DNA from: DATMER01 sp036277235 | Lineage (GTDB): Bacteria; Acidobacteriota; Thermoanaerobaculia; Multivoradales; UBA5704 | Reading direction: 5' to 3' | NCBI GenBank assembly: GCA_036277235.1 | Contig: DASUNJ010000342.1 | Coordinates: 1 to 13,114 of the forward strand | DNA: 13,114 bases | Shown: in pieces, positions 1 through 5,550 of the stretch | Layout of the letters: each line of letters starts with the position of its first letter | How positions within the stretch are numbered: position 1 is the first letter of the stretch | The notes under the pieces: model-generated | Told to the model about the DNA's origin: nothing | Databases searched by the model: none | What the model saw: the letters and a program-made list of their open reading frames with translations, nothing else | Translations under genes and position numbers: made by a program

Positions 1-27
1 TGACGCGGCTCATGATGCGCGCATAGA

Positions 28-448
28 GTCGCAGTGAGAGCTCTATTTGTCGCAGGTAGAACTACCCGCTTTGCACGGAAGCCTTGTGGCCAAGTGGGAT
101 GTCCTCGAATTCCAGCACCGGGCGGTGTTGTTGCGACAAAAAGCCGCAAATCTGCGACTAATGTGGAGATACCGGCCTTGATCGAATCTTCTTGGCTACG
201 TTTTGCTACGTAAGCGCGACATAATCGAGTTGATCGGCGACACGAAGCGGGTATTTGCTGCATGCTGCGCCATTTAGGAGACAAGTCAGAGGTTGTCGGC
301 TGGTTGTCCGTTGTCATTGCGCCATTAAAGCCTCGGCCGAAGCTCGGAAGCCTGTCGTTGCGGGAAGTTGCCGAGGGAAAGTCGCAATCCCTCCTTTCCT
401 TGCGACATGATGCGCGTCTGTCGAGCCGCGGAAGGGGTTGTTTGCGAC
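28..448. promoter_or_regulatory. Array of seven GTCGCA/TGCGAC sites, candidate operator or enhancer array
   Basis: Exact hexamers lie at 28-33, 49-54 and 381-386 (reading GTCGCA) and at 132-137, 153-158, 401-406 and 443-448 (reading TGCGAC). Start-to-start distances are 21 (28 to 49), 21 (132 to 153), 20 (381 to 401) and 42 (401 to 443), close to whole multiples of two DNA helical turns. The pair at 381-387 and 400-406 forms a perfect 7-bp inverted repeat (GTCGCAA, 12-base spacer, TTGCGAC). A near-match GCCGCAA at 143-149 lies midway between two sites. Helical phasing suggests a protein that binds cooperatively on one face of the DNA. Its identity is unknown. Confidence 0.45.
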
Positions 449-458
449 GCTTCGCGCG

Positions 459-475
459 CTCTCTGCTACAGAGAG
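459..475. promoter_or_regulatory. Perfect 7-bp inverted repeat (hairpin or operator)
   Basis: CTCTCTG at 459-465 and CAGAGAG at 469-475 are exact reverse complements separated by CTA. The palindrome lies between the last TGCGAC site (443-448) and the sigma-54-like element (486-501), about 70 bases before the response regulator start. It could be a repressor site or an RNA hairpin in a leader. No T-run follows, so an intrinsic terminator is unlikely. Confidence 0.35.
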
Positions 476-485
476 AACTCGACAG

Positions 486-501
486 AGGCCGTCGATTTGC
501 T
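486..501 (+). promoter_or_regulatory. Candidate sigma-54 -24/-12 promoter
   Basis: The sequence aGGCcgtcgatTTGCt has GG at 487-488 and GC at 499-500. These are exactly 12 apart, as in the sigma-54 consensus TGGCACG-N4-TTGCW. The GGC, TTGC and final W positions match, while T1 and the ACG triplet do not. Transcription would begin near 512, leaving a leader of about 35 bases before the ATG at 547. The phased GTCGCA sites upstream would be in enhancer position. GG-N10-GC is common by chance in GC-rich DNA, so this is a hypothesis. Confidence 0.3.
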
Positions 502-516
502 CCACGATTTGCTCCA
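493..516 (+). repeat. Perfect 12-bp tandem duplication
   Basis: CGATTTGCTCCA occurs at 493-504 and again immediately at 505-516 with no mismatch. The first copy contains the TTGC of the sigma-54-like element. The second copy would lie at or just after the predicted transcription start. It may be a recent slippage duplication or a repeated binding site. Confidence 0.8.
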
Positions 517-546
517 AAGACCGGGTCCATGGAAGGATTCAACGAA

Positions 547-927
547 ATGAGCGGTCAAGATTCATCGAGGGGCCTTTCGCGCCGCGTCGTGGTGATCGAG
601 GACAACGTGGATGCCGCGGAGAGTCTGCAGCTCCTCCTGGAGATCTGGGGGCATCAGGTCGAGATCGTCCACGACGGCGTGGCCGGCCTGGAGGTGGTTC
701 CGAGGTTCGAGCCCGACTTCGTGCTCTGCGACATCGGCCTGCCCGGCGGGATGGACGGCTACGAGGTGGCCCGCCGGCTGCGCTCGGCCGGGAGCACTGC
801 GCGGCTCGTCGCCCTGACCGGCTACGGGCAGCTGGAAGACCAGCAGCGCGCCCTCGACGCGGGGTTCGACCTGCACCTGACCAAGCCGGTCGAGCCCGCC
901 GCCCTCCAGAAGCTCCTCGCCGTTTGA
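547..927 (+). CDS. Single-domain response regulator (CheY-like receiver)
   Basis: The 126-residue protein is a complete receiver domain with no output domain. The acidic pocket is E18-D19, the phospho-acceptor is D62 (in LCDIGLPGG), the switch threonine is T91 (ALTGYG) and the conserved lysine is K113 (TKPVEP). An extra glycine in the loop after D62 gives LPGGMDGY rather than LPGMDGY. Such regulators take a phosphoryl group from a histidine kinase and act by protein-protein contact. They often resemble receiver domains detached from hybrid kinases, and no kinase is visible here. The ATG at 547 is chosen because GGAAGG at 531-536 precedes it by ten bases and the receiver fold starts about ten residues in. 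An in-frame ATG at 529 is possible. The open frame continues back to 262, but that part looks non-coding. The target is unknown. Confidence 0.85.
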   Translation: MSGQDSSRGLSRRVVVIEDNVDAAESLQLLLEIWGHQVEIVHDGVAGLEVVPRFEPDFVLCDIGLPGGMDGYEVARRLRSAGSTARLVALTGYGQLEDQQRALDAGFDLHLTKPVEPAALQKLLAV

Positions 928-967
928 TCCCATCCCCCCTCTCGGCGAGGGCTTACAATCCCGCACC

Positions 968-3604
968 ATGGAGCTGATCTCCACCCATATTGGCGCCGAT
1001 TTCGACGCCTTCGCGGCGATGGTCGCGGCGGCGCGGCTCCATCCCGAGGCGAGGATGTTCTTCCCCGGCTCGCGGGAGGAGTCGCTGCGCCGGATGCTGG
1101 AGAGCGGCCTCGTGGAGCTGTCCGAGCTGCGGCACAAGGAGGTCGATCCCGCCGCCCTGACGCGCGTGATCCTCTGCGACGCCCGGCAGAAGGAGCGCAT
1201 CGGCGTAGTGGCCGAGTGGCTGGAGCAGTACCCGGAGATCGAGGTCTGGGCCTACGACCACCACCCCGACACCGAGTCGGACGTCGAGGTCCGCGGCGGG
1301 ATCATAGACCCGGGCGTGGGTTCCACGTCCACGATCCTGGTGGAGGAGCTGCGGCGCCGGGGCCTGCCGTGCAACGCGCCGGAAGCCGACCTGCTCCTCC
1401 TCGGGATCTACGAGGACACCGGCTCGCTCACCTACGCCACCACCAGCGCGCGGGATTTCGAGGCCGCGGTCTGGCTCCTCTCCCAGGGGGGCGACCTGGC
1501 GACCGTGCGGCGTTTCGTCTCCCGGCCGCTCGATCCCGAGCGCCTGGAAATCCTCCACCGGATGACCCAGCGCCTGGAGGTCCATCGCATCCACGGCCAT
1601 CGGATCGGCATCGTGGAGGTGGATCTCGAGACCTACGTCGAGGAGCTGGCGCCGCTCGTTTCGCGCTGCCTGGAGGTGTTCGAGCTACCGGCGCTCTTCG
1701 CGCTCTTCGGCGAGGGGACCGAGGGGGACCGGGTCACCCTGATCGCCCGCGGCGACCTGGACGGGTTCGACCTCGGCGACTTCCTGGCCGTTTTCGGAGG
1801 AGGGGGCCACGCGACGGCGGCGTCGGCGCGCATCAAGGGAGCCACGATCCTGGAGATCCGCGAGCGGCTCCTCCAGGAGCTGAGCAGGGCGCTGCCGCCG
1901 GCGGCCCTCACCCGCGACCTCATGATCTCTTCCTATGTCGAGATCCCGGCCGGGACCTCCGTCGAGGAGGCCAAGGCCCTGCTCAACACGCGCCGGGTGA
2001 ACGCCACCCCGGTGGTCGGACCCGAGGACAGGGTGATCGGGATCGTCTCGCGCCAGATCCTCGACGCGGCTCTCCAACACGGGCTCGGAGCGCGGCCGGT
2101 TTCGACGGTCATGACCCGTGAGATGGAGTGGATCGATCCCGAAGCGCCGGCCGAGACGGTGGGGGAGCGGATGCTCGCGCGGCATCCGCGGTTCGTGCTG
2201 GTGGGAGATCCTTCCTTTGGAAAGCCGCTGGGGCTGATCACTCGCATGCAGGTGCTCCGGCATCTCCATGGCCGGTTGTCGGATTTCGAGCGGCGGTTCG
2301 ACCGCCGCACCGAGCAGCTCCGGGAGAAGAAGGAGAAGATCGCGGAACTTGTGGAGGAGCGGTTGCCCGAGCTCCTGCTCAGGTACATTGGAAGGATCGC
2401 GGCGGTTTCGCAGCGGCACGGCATCCCGGTCTACCTGGTGGGCGGCTTCGTGCGCGACCTGCTGCTCGACCGGGAGAACCGCGACCTCGACCTCGTGGTG
2501 GAGGGGGACGGGCTCGGCTTCGCCGCGCTTCTGGCCGAGGAGCTGGGCGGCCGGGTGCGGACGCATCCCGTCTTCCTGACGGCCGTGGTGGTGGACCCCG
2601 AGGGTTTCCATATCGACATCGCCACGGCGCGGAGCGAGTTCTACCGCGCGCCCGCGGCTCTGCCCGAGGTGCAGACCTCGGCCCTGCGCCAGGACCTGTA
2701 CCGGCGCGACTTCACGATCAACACCCTGGCGATCCGGCTCGGCCCGGGGACGGTGCCCGAGCTGATCGACTACTTCGGCGGCCGGCACGACCTCAAGGAG
2801 AAGACGCTGCGGGTGTTGCACAGCCTCTCCTTCATCGATGACCCCACCCGCGTGCTGCGCGCGGTCCGGCTGGAGCTACGGCTCGGCTTCCACATATCCT
2901 CCGAGACGCTGCGGCTGGTCGAGGTGGCACTGGACGAAGGGATCTTCGATCACCTCTCCGGCTCCCGCCTGCGGGACGAGCTCGTGATGCTGCTCGACGA
3001 TCCGGCCCTTGCCCTGAGAGGAATCGAGCGCCTGGCCGAGCTGGACCTGCTGCGCGTGCTCCACCCGGGGATTTCATGGGGAGACGACTCCCGCGAGCGG
3101 TTGCGCGGCGCGCGGGCGGCCTGGGACTGGTACCATCTGGAAGGGCTCACTGATCCTCCCGTGCGGGTCTGGCGCCTGCACCTGATGGCGCTCTCCGGCG
3201 ATCTGGGGGAACCGGAGCTGGAGCGGCTCGCCGACCGCTTGATGCTGGCCGGCGAGGACCGGCGGCTTCTGGTTTCCTACCCGGGCCGCCTGGAGCGGGC
3301 ACGGAAAGCGCTCGAAGCTCCGGACCTCCTCCCGCACCAGGCGCTGGAGGCCCTCGGGCCGCTCCAGGGAGAGGAGCTGCTGTTGTTGATGTCTGATGAG
3401 ACCGAAGCCGTGCGGACGTGGGTGCGCCGTCATCTGAGCGAGCTGCGCCCGTTCGAGCTGAAGATCCGGGGCGCCGATCTGGTGGCCGCGGGCGTACCGC
3501 CGGGTCCGCGCATCGGCGAGGCCCTGAAGGCCACGAAGAGGGCGCGGCTGGACGGCCGGATCGAAGCCGGGGAAGAGCTCGGGCACGCTCTTGAGGAGAT
3601 TTGA
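968..3604 (+). CDS. tRNA nucleotidyltransferase fused to DHH/DHHA1 phosphoesterase and CBS pair (CCA- or A-adding type)
   Basis: The 878-residue protein has three modules. (1) Residues 1-310 form a DHH-DHHA1 phosphoesterase. Metal-site residues visible are H7, D11 and D13, D71 (ILCDAR), D97-H98-H99, D150 (EDTGSL) and the GGGGH of DHHA1 at 277-281. (2) Two CBS domains lie near 317-375 and 378-435, followed by a charged, probably helical linker to about 475. (3) A class II polymerase head holds GGFVRD at 492-497, catalytic D506 and D508 (RDLDL), third carboxylate D550, RRDFTINTLA at 579-588 and DDPTR at 624-628, matching the EDxxR base-selection motif. A C-terminal body ends with the GVPPGP motif near 842. 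The head and body mature or repair tRNA 3' ends. CC-, A- or full CCA-adding cannot be told from sequence. The DHH part resembles nanoRNase/phosphatase enzymes and the CBS pair may sense adenylates. No strong ribosome binding site precedes the ATG. The next gene's start codon overlaps this stop by one base. Confidence 0.9.
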   Translation: MELISTHIGADFDAFAAMVAAARLHPEARMFFPGSREESLRRMLESGLVELSELRHKEVDPAALTRVILCDARQKERIGVVAEWLEQYPEIEVWAYDHHPDTESDVEVRGGIIDPGVGSTSTILVEELRRRGLPCNAPEADLLLLGIYEDTGSLTYATTSARDFEAAVWLLSQGGDLATVRRFVSRPLDPERLEILHRMTQRLEVHRIHGHRIGIVEVDLETYVEELAPLVSRCLEVFELPALFALFGEGTEGDRVTLIARGDLDGFDLGDFLAVFGGGGHATAASARIKGATILEIRERLLQELSRALPPAALTRDLMISSYVEIPAGTSVEEAKALLNTRRVNATPVVGPEDRVIGIVSRQILDAALQHGLGARPVSTVMTREMEWIDPEAPAETVGERMLARHPRFVLVGDPSFGKPLGLITRMQVLRHLHGRLSDFERRFDRRTEQLREKKEKIAELVEERLPELLLRYIGRIAAVSQRHGIPVYLVGGFVRDLLLDRENRDLDLVVEGDGLGFAALLAEELGGRVRTHPVFLTAVVVDPEGFHIDIATARSEFYRAPAALPEVQTSALRQDLYRRDFTINTLAIRLGPGTVPELIDYFGGRHDLKEKTLRVLHSLSFIDDPTRVLRAVRLELRLGFHISSETLRLVEVALDEGIFDHLSGSRLRDELVMLLDDPALALRGIERLAELDLLRVLHPGISWGDDSRERLRGARAAWDWYHLEGLTDPPVRVWRLHLMALSGDLGEPELERLADRLMLAGEDRRLLVSYPGRLERARKALEAPDLLPHQALEALGPLQGEELLLLMSDETEAVRTWVRRHLSELRPFELKIRGADLVAAGVPPGPRIGEALKATKRARLDGRIEAGEELGHALEEI

Positions 3605-4383
3605 TGAACCCCTCACCCCCGACCCCTCTCCCATCGCACTCCCGTCCCCCGGGAGAGGGGCGCCCCCTCCCTGTCGCCTTGCGGGTTCCCCCCTCTCCCG
3701 GTCGGGTGGGTGTGCAAGGGCCGGCCGCAGGCCGGTGTGGGGTTAGGGGGGTGAGGGGCTGTTTCCTGCTGCTGCTCTTCGCGCTGCCTCTTGCGGCGAG
3801 GGAGTCGGACCGCACCGTGGAGGTCCTCCGCTACGGCTGCGCCAACGAGGTGGGTCACCGCGAGATCACGCTGTTCCGCAACGGCACGGTGCGCCTGTTC
3901 GACGGTCCTCCGGGTGAGGAGCTGATGGGCCTCGCGGAGCTTTCCCCCGAAGAGCTGACCGGAGCGCTGAACCGCCTGCTGGGAGAGGACCTCTCCGAAG
4001 CGCGGAACCTGCACAAGGGGATCGATGGCCCCTTCATCGAGCAGTGCGAGCTTCACCTCCTGCTCCCGGACCGCAAGCCGGAGGTCTACCGCTTCGGCCG
4101 CTATGACGCTCTCCCCCTGAACCTTTCCCGCGTGCTCCGCGTGGCGGAGGACCTCGCCGCGGAGGTCGACGACCTGAAGGGCGTCGAGGAGCTACCGGTG
4201 AATTACGTGCCGCGGGAGTACGACGTGCTCAAGCGGCGGGACGGCCAGCGCTACAAGATCATGCGCTTCACGGCGGACAACAACGGAGTGGAGCTGCAGG
4301 GGATCGACCAGCCGCTCTTCATCATCGTCCTGCGCGAGGAGATGAGGAAGGAGTTCGTGGCCCTCCTGTCGAGGGAGAAGTGA
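3604..4383 (+). CDS. Predicted secreted protein of unknown function, N-terminus interrupted by a palindromic element
   Basis: I do not recognise a family. From about residue 50 the sequence has a short signal peptide (GCFLLLLFALPLAARES). It is followed by some 190 residues that are mostly hydrophilic and look globular, with a YGCANEVGHRE stretch near the mature N-terminus. A periplasmic or secreted location is likely. The ATG at 3604 shares its A with the upstream TGA (TGATG), favouring coupled translation. However, the first 50 or so residues are Pro/Gly/Arg-rich and encoded by the inverted-repeat element at 3609-3758. Alternatively, translation could begin at GTG 3751, giving a 210-residue protein with a standard signal peptide. 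The gene lies between a tRNA nucleotidyltransferase and rsmD, and the rsmD start overlaps its stop. The coding assignment is firm, the start is uncertain and the function is unknown. Confidence 0.75.
   Translation: MNPSPPTPLPSHSRPPGEGRPLPVALRVPPSPGRVGVQGPAAGRCGVRGVRGCFLLLLFALPLAARESDRTVEVLRYGCANEVGHREITLFRNGTVRLFDGPPGEELMGLAELSPEELTGALNRLLGEDLSEARNLHKGIDGPFIEQCELHLLLPDRKPEVYRFGRYDALPLNLSRVLRVAEDLAAEVDDLKGVEELPVNYVPREYDVLKRRDGQRYKIMRFTADNNGVELQGIDQPLFIIVLREEMRKEFVALLSREK
3609..3758. repeat. 150-bp palindromic repeat element with 12-bp terminal inverted repeats
   Basis: CCCCTCACCCCC at 3609-3620 is the exact reverse complement of 3747-3758. Inside, CCCCTCTCCC (3623-3632) pairs perfectly with GGGAGAGGGG (3651-3660), and the same ten bases recur at 3690-3699. 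A second hairpin, CCGGCC-gca-GGCCGG, lies at 3721-3735. Elements of this style (CCCTCACCCC...CTCTCCC...GGGAGAGGGG) are known to me as dispersed intergenic repeats in several high-GC genomes. Only one copy is in this window, so dispersal cannot be shown here. It carries no gene of its own and would be mobilised in trans, if at all. It is exactly 50 codons long and open in the frame of the host gene. Confidence 0.75.
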
Positions 4384-4928
4384 AGCCGGGGGTACGGGTC
4401 ACGGGCGGCGCCTTCCGCGGGCGCGGCCTCGCCGTGCCGCCCGGAGCGCGTCCCACCGAAGGCCGGGTCCGCGAGGCCCTCTTCTCGATCTGGAGCGACC
4501 GCATCGAAAACGCCCGCGTCCTCGACCTCTTCGCCGGCAGCGGAGTGGTGGGGCTGGAGGCCGTGGGCCGCGGCGCGCTCTCGGCCCTTGCCGTGGACGA
4601 CAACCTGCAAACGATCAAGATCCTGGAAGCGAACGCCGCTCTGCTCAAAGACAAGGGGATCAAGGTCCGCCGCCTCACCCTCCCCGCCGGGCTTGCACGG
4701 CTTACCGGCCCGTTCGACCTGGTCTTCGCCGACCCGCCCTACGCCTTTGAGCCCTACCAAGAGCTGCTCGCCGGCGTGGCTCCGCTCCTCGCGCAGGATG
4801 GGGAGATGGTGGTCGAGCACTCCTCCCGGCGGGAGCTGCCGCTCGAAGCGGGTCCGTTGGTGCGGGTGGACGTGCGGCGGTACGGGGAAAGCTCGCTGTC
4901 TTTCTACCGGGCTGTCAGCAGGGCTTGA
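4380..4928 (+). CDS. rsmD: RsmD-family 16S rRNA (guanine-N2)-methyltransferase
   Basis: The 182-residue protein is of normal RsmD length. It starts with the family's VTGGAFRGRGL stretch and RPTEGRVREALFSIW (24-38). The SAM-binding motif DLFAGSGVVGLEA lies at 49-61, an acidic ribose contact at D73-D74, and the N-methyltransferase active-site tetrad DPPY at 118-121. RsmD methylates N2 of G966 (E. coli numbering) in 16S rRNA, using S-adenosylmethionine, during 30S assembly in the cytoplasm. The start is GTG at 4380, overlapping the previous stop (GTGA). A purine-rich GAGGGAG at 4371-4377 serves as ribosome binding site. The more usual downstream partner coaD is not present. Assignment to the family is firm, and the exact target base follows from family knowledge. 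Confidence 0.92.
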   Translation: MKPGVRVTGGAFRGRGLAVPPGARPTEGRVREALFSIWSDRIENARVLDLFAGSGVVGLEAVGRGALSALAVDDNLQTIKILEANAALLKDKGIKVRRLTLPAGLARLTGPFDLVFADPPYAFEPYQELLAGVAPLLAQDGEMVVEHSSRRELPLEAGPLVRVDVRRYGESSLSFYRAVSRA

Positions 4929-5049
4929 CGCAGCGAACGGCGACGTTCTTCGAGAGCGGCGTCGGAGGGGGGAGAGCATCGAATGAAAGAGGCATCAATC
5001 ACCTCGGTATGCCCTTTGCAAACTCAAGCAACAGGGAGGTGCCTTTGCT

Positions 5050-5493
5050 ATGAGCCGGACCGCAAGAGGAATCGCAACGGTCGCCGATGAGACCGACGGT
5101 GGAACCATCCAAGGTGTAATCAGTCTGCACGGCGTGCGCTATCAGGTGAAGGACGTTGCGCGGGCTGTCACCTTCTACACGAAGCATCTCGGGTTCGAGC
5201 TTCAACATCAACAGCTCCCGGCGTTCGCCAACGTCTCCCTCGGAGATTTCAGCCTGCTGCTCAGCGGACCGGGGGCATCAGGATCCCGTCCAATGCCCGA
5301 TGGTGTCTCCCAGGAGCCCGGCGGATGGAATCGGGTCGTGCTCCGCGTGACCGATCTCCCTGCGCAGATCGAGGCACTCAAGACGGCCGGTTTGAGATTT
5401 CGCAACGAGATGGAGATTGGTCCAGGCGGTCGACAGATTCAGATCGAGGATCCGGACGGCAACCCGGTCGAGCTCTTCGAACCGGCTCGCTAG
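5050..5493 (+). CDS. VOC superfamily (glyoxalase/bleomycin-resistance-like) protein
   Basis: The 147-residue protein has one vicinal-oxygen-chelate module made of two beta-alpha-beta repeats. The first repeat starts at about residue 28 (VRYQVKDVARAVTFY) and the second near 93 (WNRVVLRVTDLPAQI). It closes with the hallmark DPDGNPVELFEP, where E141 occupies the usual metal-ligand position. Family members include glyoxalase I, extradiol dioxygenases, antibiotic-binding proteins and many uncharacterised enzymes. Nothing here picks a substrate. About 25 N-terminal residues precede the domain. The start is well supported by GGGAGG at 5034-5039, ten bases before ATG 5050. It is separated from rsmD by 121 bases, so it may have its own promoter, and it converges with the minus-strand operon on its right. 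Confidence 0.85.
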   Translation: MSRTARGIATVADETDGGTIQGVISLHGVRYQVKDVARAVTFYTKHLGFELQHQQLPAFANVSLGDFSLLLSGPGASGSRPMPDGVSQEPGGWNRVVLRVTDLPAQIEALKTAGLRFRNEMEIGPGGRQIQIEDPDGNPVELFEPAR

Positions 5494-5550
5494 GGTCGCG
5501 TTGGCCATCGAGCTGACGCCGTGGAGAACCTGTCCAGCCTCCTCTGACGC

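Larger units (their letters stand above)
1..546. other. Long non-coding, repeat-rich region upstream of a response regulator
   Basis: No credible gene lies here. The open frames are short, lack ribosome binding sites and resemble no family I know. Base composition is visibly less GC-rich than the genes that follow. The stretch is rich in short repeats: the hexamer GTCGCA or its complement occurs seven times between 28 and 448. TGCGCCATT-type direct repeats start at 266 and 318. GTTGTC occurs at 292, 303 and 310. GCTACGT occurs at 195 and 205, ten bases apart. A hairpin lies at 459-475 and a 12-bp tandem repeat at 493-516. The best reading is a complex promoter/regulatory region for the gene at 547. 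It could also hold a small RNA, or be the decayed end of a gene further left. Confidence 0.6.

Noticed and set aside
120..135. Second sigma-54-like element (GGC...TTGC) at 121-134
   Set aside because: The TTGC belongs to one of the repeated TTGCGAC motifs, the -24 box is poor, and it lies over 400 bases from the gene.
191..211. TTGGC...TTTTGCT as a sigma-54 promoter
   Set aside because: The GG-to-GC spacing is one base too short, and that spacing is strict for sigma-54.
230..257. TTGATC-N16-TATTTG as a sigma-70 promoter
   Set aside because: The -10 box matches only three of six positions, and the element is about 290 bases from the nearest gene start.
262..546. N-terminal extension of the response regulator back to position 262
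   Set aside because: The extra 95 residues resemble no domain, cover the repeat-rich region, and have no ribosome binding site. A good site (GGAAGG) precedes ATG 547.
915..950. CCTCGCCG / CGGCGAGG inverted repeat as a terminator after the response regulator
   Set aside because: The 8-bp arms are perfect, but the loop is 20 bases, the left arm is coding sequence and no T-run follows. It may be chance in GC-rich DNA.
1685..2821. Minus-strand open frame opposite the tRNA nucleotidyltransferase
   Set aside because: It is a shadow of a gene with intact catalytic motifs on the plus strand.
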